From: Pseudomonas sp.
GTDB lineage: Bacteria > Pseudomonadota > Gammaproteobacteria > Pseudomonadales > Pseudomonadaceae
Assembly (NCBI GenBank): GCA_030654635.1
Contig: JAURXE010000019.1
Coordinates: 1-25,450, forward strand
Length of the DNA: 25,450 bases
Direction: 5' to 3'
The position numbers were made by a program, and so were the translations under genes. Within the stretch, counting starts at the first letter, position 1. Every line of letters starts with the position of its first letter. This document shows positions 15,869-23,879 of this stretch, one piece after another. The notes beneath the pieces were generated by a model. The model had not been told where the DNA came from. It made no database searches and saw only the letters and a list, made by a program, of their open reading frames with translations.

Positions 15869-16750
15869 TCAACCCTGGTGCAGCGCCCGGTAATGACTGG
15901 GCGCCATGCCGACCACCTGGCGAAACAGCCGCGAGAAGTAATACACATCCTCGTAGCCCAACTGTTGCGCCACCAAGGCTATGCCCTGACTGCCCTCGTC
16001 GAGCAGCCGGCAGGCGTGGGCCATTTTCAGCTGGATAAAATCCTCGATCGGCGCCCGGCCACTGACCGCCCGATAAGTTTTGGCAAAGTGAAAGCGCGAC
16101 AACTTGAACTGCGCGGCTAGCTGATCGAGATTCAAGCTGCCGTGCAGATGGGCGCGCATCACCGCCTGCACCGCCTCGACATCCAGCACCCGCCCGGACT
16201 TGAGCTTGGCCCGCGCCGGCAACACCGCCAGCGAGGTGAGAATCGCCTGCAACTGCTGCGCGGCATGCACGAAGTGCGGCAGGCTCAAGCCTTGTTTATG
16301 CACCGCCAGCAAAGCGTCAAAGTCCGCCAGCAAGCGCGGCTGCAAACCGATGTGCTGCAAGGGCGTTTTGGCCAGCGGGCGCAAAAACTCCGCCACCAGC
16401 TCGCCGTCAAAATGCACCCAGTGCAAGGTCCAGGGCCGCTGACTGTCCGCCCCATAACTGTGGGCCAGCTGCTTGGGCAGCAACAACAGGTCGCCACCAC
16501 CCACCGCCAAGCGCTCATCGCCCAGCTGCACCCAACCGCAGCCCGCCCGGCAATAAATCAGCAGGTGATCGTCCGGCGCGGTGCGTTGCATCTGATGGCC
16601 GTGGGCCTCGGGATAAAAGCCCATGGCCAGCGGATAGCAGCCCTTGGTCAGCGGATGACTGGCCAGCACCCGACGCAGCCGCGGCGGGGTAATAAAGCGC
16701 AGACCGTTAGTCGGCAGCGGCCAACCGGATGTCTCGACCAAATCATTCAT
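15869..16750 (-). CDS. AraC-family transcriptional regulator, probable activator of the mms cluster
   Basis: A 293-residue AraC-type regulator. The N-terminal half is a cupin-like sensor domain (DDHLLIYCRAGCGWVQLG and GGGDLLLLPKQLAHSYGAD are typical AraC-binding-domain strands). The C-terminal 100 residues hold two helix-turn-helix motifs (LAAQFKLSRFHFAKTYRAVSG, then VAQQLGYEDVYYFSRLFRQVVGMAPSHYR). The start is ATG at 16750; the reading frame runs further upstream but the extra residues have no domain character. It is divergent from mmsA across 130 bases that hold two direct repeats, and MmsR, the activator of mmsAB in P. aeruginosa, is also AraC-type. Orthology to MmsR is not established, so no symbol is given. 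Confidence 0.9.
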   Translation of the reverse strand: MNDLVETSGWPLPTNGLRFITPPRLRRVLASHPLTKGCYPLAMGFYPEAHGHQMQRTAPDDHLLIYCRAGCGWVQLGDERLAVGGGDLLLLPKQLAHSYGADSQRPWTLHWVHFDGELVAEFLRPLAKTPLQHIGLQPRLLADFDALLAVHKQGLSLPHFVHAAQQLQAILTSLAVLPARAKLKSGRVLDVEAVQAVMRAHLHGSLNLDQLAAQFKLSRFHFAKTYRAVSGRAPIEDFIQLKMAHACRLLDEGSQGIALVAQQLGYEDVYYFSRLFRQVVGMAPSHYRALHQG

Positions 16751-16775
16751 AAGGCTTTTACCACTGCGCACTAAT

Positions 16776-16812
16776 ACCAAGATCGTCCATCTAAAGACCA
16801 AGATCGTCAATC
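16776..16812 (+). promoter_or_regulatory. Direct-repeat operator for the AraC-type regulator
   Basis: ACCAAGATCGTCCATC (16776-16791) and ACCAAGATCGTCAATC (16797-16812) match at 15 of 16 bases and are exactly 21 bases apart, two helical turns. The right copy overlaps the mmsA -35 by two bases. This is the geometry of AraC-family activators bound as tandem monomers at class II sites. Confidence 0.75.
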
Positions 16813-16839
16813 CACAGCTCAAGCATTGCGCGCTATAAA
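16811..16839 (+). promoter_or_regulatory. mmsA promoter
   Basis: TCCACA (16811-16816), 17 bases, TATAAA (16834-16839). The -35 is weak (four of six) and the -10 good (five of six), as expected for an activator-dependent promoter, and the direct-repeat operator abuts the -35. Confidence 0.6.
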
Positions 16840-16880
16840 ACCTGCAGACGCGCAAAACCTCTTAACCACTGGAGCACAAG

Positions 16881-18389
16881 ATGAGCAAATTAGTTATGCA
16901 ACTGATCGATGGCCAGTGGCGCGAGAGCCATTCCAAAGAGCTGATCGAAGTGACCGATCCGGCCACCCAGCAAGTGCTGGCATTGGCGCCCAAAGCCACC
17001 CATGAAGAGATCGAAATGGCGATTGCCAGCGCCAAGCTGGCCTTCCTCAGCTGGCGCGAAGTGCCGGTATCGGAGCGCGCGCGGTTGATGCTGCGTTATC
17101 AGCATCTGCTCAAAGAACACCATGACGAGCTGGCCGAAATTCTCGCCCAGGAAACCGGCAAGACCTTCGCCGACGCCAAGGGCGACGTCTGGCGCGGCAT
17201 CGAGGTGGTCGAGCAGGCCGCCAACATCGCCAGCCTGATGATGGGCGAGACGGTCGAAAACGTCGCCCGCGGCATCGACACCGCCAGCTGGATTCAGCCC
17301 CTGGGCGTGTGCACCGGAATCACCCCGTTCAACTTCCCAGCGATGATTCCGCTGTGGATGTTTCCGCTGGCCATCGCCGCCGGCAACACCTTTATCCTCA
17401 AACCTTCCGAGCAAGACCCGCTGACGCCCAATCGCCTGGCCGAGCTGTTTATCGAAGCCGGCGCCCCAAAAGGCGTGCTGCAAGTGCTGCACGGCGGTCG
17501 CGAACAGGTCGACACCTTGCTCACCCACCCGGACATCCGCGCTATCTCCTTCGTCGGTTCGGTGCCGGTCGGTCAACATATCTACCGCACCGGCACCGCC
17601 CATCTGAAGCGCGTGCAAGCCTTCGCCGGGGCCAAGAACCATATGGTGATCATGCCAGACGCCAACAAGGAGCAGGTGCTCAGCAATCTGGTCGGCGCCA
17701 GTTGCGGCGCGGCCGGACAGCGCTGCATGGCGATCAGTGTGGCGGTGTTTGTCGGCGCCTCGAAAGACTGGATCCCCGAACTGCAGGCGCAACTGGCCGA
17801 GCTGCAACCCGGCTACTGGAACGATCCGCAGGCCGCCTACGGCCCGCTGATCAGCCAGCAAGCCAAACAGCGGGTGCAACGCCTGATCAGCGAGGGCAAG
17901 ACCGAAGGCGCCGAGTCCCTGTTGGATGGCTCGCATTGCACGGTGCCCGGCTACCCGAACGGCAACTGGCTGGGGCCAACCCTGTTTCGCGGCGTGACGA
18001 CCAAGATGGGCCTGTACCGCGAAGAAATCTTCGGCCCGGTGCTGGTCTGCATGGAAGTCGACAGCCTGGAAGAGGCCATCTTGCTGGTGAATGCCAGCCC
18101 GTACGGCAATGGCACCTCGATTTTCACCAGCTCAGGAGGCGCCGCCCGCCAGTATCAGCACGAAGTGGAAGTCGGCCAGGTCGGCATCAACGTACCGGTG
18201 CCGGTGCCACTGCCGTTCTTCTCCTTCACCGGCTGGAAAGGCTCGTTCTACGGCGACCTGCACGCCTACGGCAAACAAGGCGTACGCTTCTACACCGAGA
18301 CCAAAACCGTCACCAGCCGCTGGTTTGATGACAACGCCCCGAGCAGCACGACGCCGAGCGGACCGAACATGACCATCCAGCTAAAGTAA
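16881..18389 (+). CDS. mmsA: Methylmalonate-semialdehyde dehydrogenase (CoA-acylating)
   Basis: A 502-residue NAD-dependent aldehyde dehydrogenase that converts methylmalonate semialdehyde plus CoA to propionyl-CoA and CO2, the last step of valine degradation, and also acts on malonate semialdehyde. The catalytic Cys282 lies in GQRCMA. At the place where ordinary aldehyde dehydrogenases have their general-base Glu (LELGG), this protein reads FAGAKNHMV, a hallmark of the MMSDH class. The NAD fold motif FVGSVPVG and [13 protein letters not shown] are also present. The ATG at 16881 follows TGGAGC at good spacing. It heads the plus-strand cluster and has its own activator-type promoter. Pseudomonas genomes may carry two mmsA paralogues; which one this is cannot be told here. 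Confidence 0.93.
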   Translation: MSKLVMQLIDGQWRESHSKELIEVTDPATQQVLALAPKATHEEIEMAIASAKLAFLSWREVPVSERARLMLRYQHLLKEHHDELAEILAQETGKTFADAKGDVWRGIEVVEQAANIASLMMGETVENVARGIDTASWIQPLGVCTGITPFNFPAMIPLWMFPLAIAAGNTFILKPSEQDPLTPNRLAELFIEAGAPKGVLQVLHGGREQVDTLLTHPDIRAISFVGSVPVGQHIYRTGTAHLKRVQAFAGAKNHMVIMPDANKEQVLSNLVGASCGAAGQRCMAISVAVFVGASKDWIPELQAQLAELQPGYWNDPQAAYGPLISQQAKQRVQRLISEGKTEGAESLLDGSHCTVPGYPNGNWLGPTLFRGVTTKMGLYREEIFGPVLVCMEVDSLEEAILLVNASPYGNGTSIFTSSGGAARQYQHEVEVGQVGINVPVPVPLPFFSFTGWKGSFYGDLHAYGKQGVRFYTETKTVTSRWFDDNAPSSTTPSGPNMTIQLK

Positions 18390-18498
18390 CCCCGCCCGCA
18401 CTGCGGCAAAGTGCCACTTACGACCAAAAGAGCATAGCTGCAAGCCCGTTCCGGGGTTCACAGTCGCCCCGGGACATCCCTAAACATGGAGGCTTGCA

Positions 18499-19746
18499 AT
18501 GCAACGACTGACTGCCACCCTGGCCCTTTGGGCCGGACTTATTGCCGGCGCACAGGCGGTAGAGCCGATTACCCTCGGCCTCAACTACCCGCGCAGCGGC
18601 AGCTACAAGGAGGAAGGTTTGGCGCAGATGCGTGGTGCCCTGCTGGCCATCGATGAGCTCAATGCCAAAGGCGGCGTACTCGGCCGCCCGTTGCGCCTGT
18701 CCAGCCTGGACAGCGGCTCGCAGCCGGAAAAAGCCGTGCGCAATGTCGACAAACTGGCCGACGAAGGCGCCGTTATGCTGTTTGGCGGCGCCTCCAGCGC
18801 GGTGGCCATTGCCGCCGGCAAGCGTGCCCAGGAACGCGGCCTGCTGTACTTCGGCACCCTCACCTACTCCAACGACACCACCGGCAAAGACGGTCAGCGT
18901 TATATGTTCCGCGAGTGCAACAGCGCCTGGATGAGCGCCCGCGCACTGGGCCAAGAGTTGACTAAAAGCCAGCCAAACAAGCGTTATTTCTATATCACCG
19001 CCGACTACACCTGGGGCACCACCAGCGAAAGTTCGTTGCGCGCCACCACCAACACCCAGGACGGCAGCCAACACCCTGGGCTGAAAGTGCCCTTCCCCGG
19101 CGCCCGCATGAGCGACTACCGCGGCGCTCTGCAGCAGGCCGCCGCGAGCAAGGCCGAGGTCTTGGTCCTGGTATTGTTTGGCAAGGAGCTGGTCAATGCC
19201 ATGGGCATTGCCGATCAACTCGGGCTAACCAAGCGCATGCAGATAGTCGCCCCCAACCTGACGCAGAGCATCGTCGAGCAAGCCGGGCCAAGCCTGATGC
19301 AGGGCGTGATTGGCACCGAACCCTGGACCTGGCAAGTACCTGAGCGCGAAGGTTCCGCGCGCGGCAAGGCATTCGTCAGCGCCTTCACTCAGCGCTATGA
19401 CATTTACCCCGCAAGCTCAGCGGCCTCGGCCTACAGCATTGTTTATCAATGGGCCGATGCCGTGCAGCGCAGCAAAAGCCTGGACAGCGAAACCCTGATC
19501 AAAGCCCTAGAAGGCCACAGCTACAGCCTGCTCAAGGGTGAGCAGCAGTGGCGTGCCTTCGATCACCAGAACGTGCAGAGCGTCTATGTGGTCAAAGTTA
19601 AATCACGTGATGAAGTCATGAAGGGTGCCAAGCACCAGGATTACTTCGACATCCTCCACCAACTGGATGGCCCACACGCCGCCCCCAGCCTTGCCGAGTG
19701 GCAAGCGGAGCGACGGGAGGCGGGCCAGCCACCCACCCTGCAATGA
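18499..19746 (+). CDS. Orphan periplasmic ligand-binding protein, branched-chain amino acid/amide type
   Basis: A 415-residue secreted binding protein of the Peripla_BP_6 (LivJ/AmiC-like) fold. A signal peptide of 20 residues ends GAQA. The N terminus of the mature protein (PITLGLNYPRSGSYKEEGLAQMRGALLAIDELNAKGGVLGRPL) and the GASSAVAIAAGKRAQERGLLYFG segment are typical of the family. The ATG at 18499 has GGAGG seven bases before it. No permease or ATPase genes accompany it. Its stop is six bases before the acyl-CoA dehydrogenase start, so it is co-translated with catabolic enzymes. It could feed a distant ABC transporter or act as a sensor partner. The ligand is unknown; a branched-chain amino or keto acid is a guess from context. 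Confidence 0.87.
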   Translation: MQRLTATLALWAGLIAGAQAVEPITLGLNYPRSGSYKEEGLAQMRGALLAIDELNAKGGVLGRPLRLSSLDSGSQPEKAVRNVDKLADEGAVMLFGGASSAVAIAAGKRAQERGLLYFGTLTYSNDTTGKDGQRYMFRECNSAWMSARALGQELTKSQPNKRYFYITADYTWGTTSESSLRATTNTQDGSQHPGLKVPFPGARMSDYRGALQQAAASKAEVLVLVLFGKELVNAMGIADQLGLTKRMQIVAPNLTQSIVEQAGPSLMQGVIGTEPWTWQVPEREGSARGKAFVSAFTQRYDIYPASSAASAYSIVYQWADAVQRSKSLDSETLIKALEGHSYSLLKGEQQWRAFDHQNVQSVYVVKVKSRDEVMKGAKHQDYFDILHQLDGPHAAPSLAEWQAERREAGQPPTLQ

Positions 19747-19752
19747 GGACTT

Positions 19753-20916
19753 ATGGATTTTGACCTAAGCGAAGAACAACGCCTGCTGGTGGACAGCGCC
19801 CGGGCCTTTGCCGCCCATGAACTGACCCCGCACGCGGCCGACTGGGACCGTGACCATCACTTCCCCACGGACGTGATCCGCCGCGCCGCCGAGCAGGGCT
19901 ACCTGGCCCTGTATATCAAGGAAGAAGACGGCGGCCTGGGGCTGTCGCGACTGTCCGCATCCTTGATTTTCGAGCAACTGTCGGCCGGTTGCGTGGCTAC
20001 CACGGCGTTTCTGACCATCCACAACATGGCCTCCTGGATGCTCGCCTCCTTCGCCGACCAAGCCCTGAAGGACGCCTGGCTGCCGCGCCTGACCAGCGGC
20101 GAACTGCTGGCCTCCTACTGCCTGACCGAGCCGGATGCCGGCTCCGATGCCGCCAACCTGCGCACCCGCGCCAAACGCGACGGTGACGACTACGTGTTGG
20201 ATGGCAGCAAGTGTTTTATCTCCGGGGCAGGCTCAACCGAAGTGCTGATCGTCATGGCCCGCACCGGGGGCGACGGCGCCAAAGGCATTTCCTGTTTTTT
20301 GGTGCCAGCCGATGCCGAAGGCGTCAGCTACGGTCGCAACGAATTGAAAATGGGCTGGCGCGCCCAGCCGACCCGCTCAATCAGCTTCAGCAATGTGCGC
20401 ATCCCGGCCGGCAACCGCATCGGCCCCGAAGGCCAGGGCTTCGTCTACGCCATGCAAGGCCTGGATGGCGGCCGCCTGAATATCGCCAGCTGCTCACTAG
20501 GCGCGGCACAGGCGGCGCTGGAGCAATCGTTGCGCTATGTCGAGGAGCGCAAGCAATTCGGCAAACCCCTGGCCGAGTTCCAGGCCCTGCAATTCAAGCT
20601 GGCCGACATGCTCACCGCCCTCACCGCCAGCCGGCAGATGGTGCGATTGGCCGCCCACAAACTCGACCATAAACATCCGCAAGCCAGCCTGTATTGCGCC
20701 ATGGGCAAACGCTTTGCCACCGACCAGTGCTTTGAGCTGTGCAACGACGCCCTACAACTGCATGGCGGCTATGGGTATTTGAATGATTACCCGCTGGAGC
20801 GCTGGGTGCGCGACAGCCGCGTGCACCAGATACTCGAAGGCACCAACGAAATAATGCGGGTGATTATCGCCCGCCGGCTGCTGGCCCAAGACGGCCTGCT
20901 CGAGCAGCTATTGTAA
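19753..20916 (+). CDS. Acyl-CoA dehydrogenase, isobutyryl-CoA type by context
   Basis: A 387-residue FAD-dependent acyl-CoA dehydrogenase. The N-terminal helical domain, the FAD-binding middle (YCLTEPDAGSDAANL and KCFISGAG) and the C-terminal domain (RKQFGKPLAEFQALQFKLADM; LQLHGGYGYLNDYPLERWVRD) are all present. The catalytic Glu362 lies in LEGTNEIMR. With the neighbours it would oxidise isobutyryl-CoA to methacrylyl-CoA, passing electrons to ETF; the substrate is inferred from context, since short-chain specificity cannot be read from motifs alone. GAGGA overlaps the binding-protein stop codon six bases upstream. A hairpin repeat follows the stop. Confidence 0.92.
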   Translation: MDFDLSEEQRLLVDSARAFAAHELTPHAADWDRDHHFPTDVIRRAAEQGYLALYIKEEDGGLGLSRLSASLIFEQLSAGCVATTAFLTIHNMASWMLASFADQALKDAWLPRLTSGELLASYCLTEPDAGSDAANLRTRAKRDGDDYVLDGSKCFISGAGSTEVLIVMARTGGDGAKGISCFLVPADAEGVSYGRNELKMGWRAQPTRSISFSNVRIPAGNRIGPEGQGFVYAMQGLDGGRLNIASCSLGAAQAALEQSLRYVEERKQFGKPLAEFQALQFKLADMLTALTASRQMVRLAAHKLDHKHPQASLYCAMGKRFATDQCFELCNDALQLHGGYGYLNDYPLERWVRDSRVHQILEGTNEIMRVIIARRLLAQDGLLEQLL

Positions 20917-20920
20917 ATCT

Positions 20921-20970
20921 GTAGGGCGGGTGCAACCCGCCAGGCGCAACCGCAGGTTGCAGCCGCCCGA
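20921..20970 (+). repeat. GC-rich REP-like hairpin after the acyl-CoA dehydrogenase gene
   Basis: GGGCGGGTGCAACC (20924-20937) and GGTTGCAGCCGCCC (20955-20968) are inverted copies matching at 13 of 14 positions. The left half also contains the small palindrome GGCGGGTGCAACCCGCC. The GGCGGG-n-TGCA-n-CCCGCC core recurs at 21837-21853. It is a candidate mRNA-stabilising or attenuating hairpin inside the operon. Confidence 0.55.
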
Positions 20971-21003
20971 CATAAATTATTTGCGCGTTAAAGGATGCAG
21001 TCC

Positions 21004-21822
21004 ATGAGCAACCAAGTAGAAGCCTACCAAAGCCACCCCTTCGATCTGACCCACAAGCTGACCGTAGAAAAACACGGCCACACCGCGCTGGTGACCATCA
21101 ACAACCCAGCCGCCAACACTTGGGATCGCGACTCGTTGATTGGCCTCAAGCAGCTGGTGGAGCACCTCAACCGGGATGACGATATCTACGCCCTGGTGCT
21201 TACCGGTCAGGGCGCCAAGTTCTTCAGCGCCGGCGCCGACCTCAAATTGTTTGCCGATGGCGACAAGGCCCGCGCCCGTGAAATGGCCCGCCGGTTTGGT
21301 GAGGCCTTCGAGGCGCTGCGCGATTTTCGCGGCGTGTCGATTGCCGCGATCAACGGCTACGCCATGGGCGGCGGCCTGGAGTGCGCGCTGGCCTGCGATA
21401 TCCGCATCGCCGAGCGCCATGCGCAACTGGCCCTGCCGGAAGCGGCGGTCGGCTTGCTGCCTTGCGCAGGCGGCACCCAGGCCCTGAGCTGGCTGGTGGG
21501 CGAAGGCTGGGCCAAACGAATGATTCTCTGTGGCGAGCGCGTCGACGCCGACACCGCCCTGCGCATTGGTCTGGTCGAGCAAGTGGTCGACAGCGGCGAA
21601 GCCCGCGGCCATGCCTTGCTGCTGGCGGCCAAGGTGGCCAAGCAAAGCCCGGTGGCGGTACGCACCATCAAACCGCTGATTCAGGGCGCCCGCGAACGCG
21701 CGCCGAATACCTGGCTGGCGGCCGAGCGCGAAAGCTTTGTCGACCTGTTTGATGCCGACGACACCCGCGAGGGCGTAAACGCCTTTCTGGAGAAGCGCGA
21801 GCCGCAGTGGCGTAACTGCTAA
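21004..21822 (+). CDS. Enoyl-CoA hydratase (crotonase family), DspI-like
   Basis: A 272-residue crotonase. The two glutamates of the hydratase active site are present: Glu126 in GYAMGGGLECAL and Glu146 in LPEAAVGLLPCAGGTQ. SAGADLKLF forms the oxyanion-hole region. The ATG at 21004 is preferred over one nine bases upstream, because AAGGA then lies eight bases away. In this cluster it would hydrate methacrylyl-CoA to 3-hydroxyisobutyryl-CoA. From recall of sequence and gene order it also resembles P. aeruginosa PA0745 (DspI), reported to be required for the biofilm-dispersion signal cis-2-decenoic acid; the two roles are not mutually exclusive and cannot be separated here. Confidence 0.9.
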   Translation: MSNQVEAYQSHPFDLTHKLTVEKHGHTALVTINNPAANTWDRDSLIGLKQLVEHLNRDDDIYALVLTGQGAKFFSAGADLKLFADGDKARAREMARRFGEAFEALRDFRGVSIAAINGYAMGGGLECALACDIRIAERHAQLALPEAAVGLLPCAGGTQALSWLVGEGWAKRMILCGERVDADTALRIGLVEQVVDSGEARGHALLLAAKVAKQSPVAVRTIKPLIQGARERAPNTWLAAERESFVDLFDADDTREGVNAFLEKREPQWRNC

Positions 21823-21836
21823 CCGGCCACTCTAAT

Positions 21837-21853
21837 GGCGGGCTGCACCCGCC
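21837..21853 (+). repeat. Short GC-rich palindrome, second copy of the REP-like core
   Basis: GGCGGG (21837-21842) and CCCGCC (21848-21853) flank CTGCA. This matches the core of the repeat at 20925-20941 and lies in the next intergenic gap of the same operon. Confidence 0.45.
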
Positions 21854-21887
21854 TTACGTGCCCATCCGCCCTATTCGGGGAAACACC

Positions 21888-22991
21888 ATGAATGTGATTT
21901 TTGCAGAGCTGCACGGCCAACACGGCGCCCGCATCGGCGTCGCCACCCTGGATGCCACCGCCAGTCTCAACGCCCTGACGCTGCCGATGATCGAAGCGCT
22001 GAGCGCCAAGCTCAGCACCTGGGCAACAGACCCAAGCATCGTCTGCGTGGTACTGCGTGGCCAGGGTCCGAAAGCCTTTTGCGCCGGTGGTGACGTGCTC
22101 GATCTGGTCAAGGCCTGCCGCGAGCAACCGGGCCAGGTGCCGGATCTGGCGCGACGCTTCTTTGCCGACGAGTACCGCCTCGACTACCTGATTCACAACT
22201 ACCCAAAACCGCTGCTGTGCTGGGCCCACGGTTATGTGATGGGCGGCGGCATGGGCCTGATGCAAGGCGCCGGGGTGCGCATTGTCACGCCATCCAGTCG
22301 CCTGGCGATGCCGGAAATCAGCATCGGCCTGTACCCGGATGTCGGCGGCAGTTGGTTTCTCGCCCGCCTGCCGGGCAAGCTCGGGTTGTTCCTCGGCCTG
22401 ACCGGCGCGCACATCAATGGCCGCGACGCCCTCGACCTCGACCTGGCCGATCGCCTGCTGCTCGATGGACAACAAGATGAGCTGATCGCCGGCTTGCAAC
22501 AGTTGAACTGGCAGGAACAACCGCAACTGCAACTCAACAGCTTGCTCAAGGCCCTGGAGCAGCAAGCCATGACCCAGCAGCCCGCCGCGCAATGGCTGCC
22601 ACGCCGCGCCCAGCTCGACGCCCTGCTGGATCTCAGCGACCTGCCCAGCGCCTGGCACGCCGTCAGCAGCCTGGCCGACTCCCCAGACCCGCTACTGGTC
22701 CGCGCCGCCCGCAGCATGCTCGGCGGCTGCCCGCTGACCGCCCATCTGGTATGGGAGCAAATCCGCCGCGCCAAGTACCTGTCGCTGGCCCAGGTGTTTC
22801 GGATGGAATACGCCATCAGCCTGAACTGCTGCCGCCACCCCGAATTCGCCGAAGGCGTGCGCGCCCGTCTGATCGACAAAAACCAAACCCCCCACTGGCA
22901 CTGGCCCGACGTGGCGAGAATTTCCCCCGCCGAAATCGCCGCGCACTTCCAGCCAGCCTGGGAGGGCGAACACCCGCTGGCGGATTTATAG
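21888..22991 (+). CDS. 3-hydroxyisobutyryl-CoA hydrolase (HIBCH-like crotonase)
   Basis: A 367-residue member of the HIBCH branch of the crotonase superfamily, longer than simple hydratases because of a C-terminal extension. Characteristic segments are FCAGGDVLDLV, GYVMGGGMGLMQGAG, MPEISIGLYPDVGGSWFLARL and the C-terminal EFAEGVRARLIDKNQTPHW. It would release 3-hydroxyisobutyrate from its CoA ester, the step between the hydratase and MmsB. The ATG at 21888 is preceded by GGGGA; an in-frame ATG ten codons earlier falls in the repeat-bearing spacer and has no ribosome binding site. The stop overlaps the next gene's AGGAG. Confidence 0.92.
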   Translation: MNVIFAELHGQHGARIGVATLDATASLNALTLPMIEALSAKLSTWATDPSIVCVVLRGQGPKAFCAGGDVLDLVKACREQPGQVPDLARRFFADEYRLDYLIHNYPKPLLCWAHGYVMGGGMGLMQGAGVRIVTPSSRLAMPEISIGLYPDVGGSWFLARLPGKLGLFLGLTGAHINGRDALDLDLADRLLLDGQQDELIAGLQQLNWQEQPQLQLNSLLKALEQQAMTQQPAAQWLPRRAQLDALLDLSDLPSAWHAVSSLADSPDPLLVRAARSMLGGCPLTAHLVWEQIRRAKYLSLAQVFRMEYAISLNCCRHPEFAEGVRARLIDKNQTPHWHWPDVARISPAEIAAHFQPAWEGEHPLADL

Positions 22992-23002
22992 GAGTCCCCC
23001 GC

Positions 23003-23839
23003 ATGCCGAGCCAAATCGAACGAGCCCTGATTTTTCAAGCTCTGCACCAACGCCCTGGCTGCTTCGTCATCCCTAACCCTTGGGATGCCGGCTCGGCCAA
23101 GGCGCTGGCCGCCCTCGGTTTCGAAGCACTGGCCACTACCAGTGCCGGCCTGGCTTTCAGCCTGGGTCGCGCCGATGGCGAAGGGCTGATCAGCCGTGAT
23201 GAAACCCTGGCCAACGCGCGGGCAATCATCGACGCCATCACGCTGCCTGTTGCCGCCGATCTGGAAAACGGTTTCGGCGATAGCCCGCAGGAGTGCGCAC
23301 AGACCATCCATCTAGCAGCCTTGGCCGGCCTGGTCGGCGGCTCCATCGAAGATGCCAGCGGTCGACTGGAGCAACCGATCTACCCGCTTGAGCTGGCCGT
23401 GGAGCGCATCCAGGCCGCAGTCGCAGCCGCACGGAGCCTGCCCTTCCCGTTCACGCTCTGCGCCCGGGCGGAAAACTATTTACATGGACGACCAGACCTC
23501 GCCGACACCATCCGCCGCCTGCAGGCCTATGCCGAAGCCGGCGCGGACGTGCTCTACGCACCTGGCCTGCGCAGCCGCGAAGAGATCGCCGCGGTGGTGC
23601 GCGCGGTAGCACCCAAACCGGTCAACGTGCTGATGGGCCTGGCCTCGGCCACCTTCACGGTCGCCGAGCTGGCGGAGCTGGGAGTCAAGCGCATCAGCCT
23701 GGGCTCATCTTTGGCCCGCGCGGCATTCGGTGCGTTCCTGCGCGCCGCCGAGGAAGTGCGCCAGCACGGCAGCTTCGGCTTCGCCGAACAGGCAGAACCT
23801 TTCGCACGCATCAATGAGCTGTTCGGCGCACCCCGCTGA
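23003..23839 (+). CDS. Isocitrate lyase/PEP mutase-superfamily protein of unknown substrate
   Basis: A 278-residue TIM-barrel protein of the isocitrate lyase/phosphoenolpyruvate mutase superfamily. Seen are the N-terminal IPNPWDAGSAKALAALGFEALATTSAG strand-loop, the metal-binding-type ADLENGFGD (about residues 86-94), and GGSIEDAS (around 112-119). The cysteine loop KKCGH of isocitrate and methylisocitrate lyases is absent, and the PEP mutase EDK-type motif is not matched, so neither activity should be assumed. Related proteins include oxaloacetate decarboxylases and hydrolases. The ATG at 23003 has AGGAG, overlapping the previous stop codon, eight bases away. It is embedded between the hydrolase and mmsB, so a role in handling a C3-C4 product of valine breakdown is possible but unproven. 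Confidence 0.85.
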   Translation: MPSQIERALIFQALHQRPGCFVIPNPWDAGSAKALAALGFEALATTSAGLAFSLGRADGEGLISRDETLANARAIIDAITLPVAADLENGFGDSPQECAQTIHLAALAGLVGGSIEDASGRLEQPIYPLELAVERIQAAVAAARSLPFPFTLCARAENYLHGRPDLADTIRRLQAYAEAGADVLYAPGLRSREEIAAVVRAVAPKPVNVLMGLASATFTVAELAELGVKRISLGSSLARAAFGAFLRAAEEVRQHGSFGFAEQAEPFARINELFGAPR

Positions 23840-23871
23840 GCAAAATCCGACCATTTCTATCAGGCAAGGAG

Positions 23872-23879
23872 AACAACAA
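23872..23879 (+). promoter_or_regulatory. Hfq/Crc catabolite-activity motif at the mmsB-type start
   Basis: AACAACAA, an exact AAnAAnAA motif, lies between the AAGGAG ribosome binding site (23866-23871) and the start codon, including its first base. Hfq-Crc binding here would block translation of the downstream dehydrogenase when preferred carbon sources are present. Confidence 0.6.

Noticed and set aside
16751..16855. N-terminal extension of the AraC-type protein by 35 residues
   Set aside because: The extension would cover the operator and promoter region, has no ribosome binding site and no domain character; the ATG at 16750 gives a normal family length.
16890..17936. 348-codon open frame on the minus strand over mmsA
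   Set aside because: Composition rich in Gly, His and Gln is typical of a reverse-strand shadow; mmsA on the plus strand has full family motifs.
18398..18472. Possible terminator or attenuator between mmsA and the binding-protein gene (GCACT/AGTGC and CCGGGG/CCCCGG)
   Set aside because: The stems are only 5-6 bp and no T run follows; chance is likely in GC-rich DNA.
19772..19779. AAGAACAA, an AAnAAnAA match inside the start of the acyl-CoA dehydrogenase gene
   Set aside because: It falls in Glu-Glu-Gln codons about 20 bases into the gene, where such matches are frequent by chance.
22592..23002. Long in-frame extension upstream of the PEP-mutase-like gene
   Set aside because: It lies antiframe to the well-supported hydrolase gene and is Arg/Pro-rich shadow sequence; the ATG at 23003 has its own ribosome binding site.
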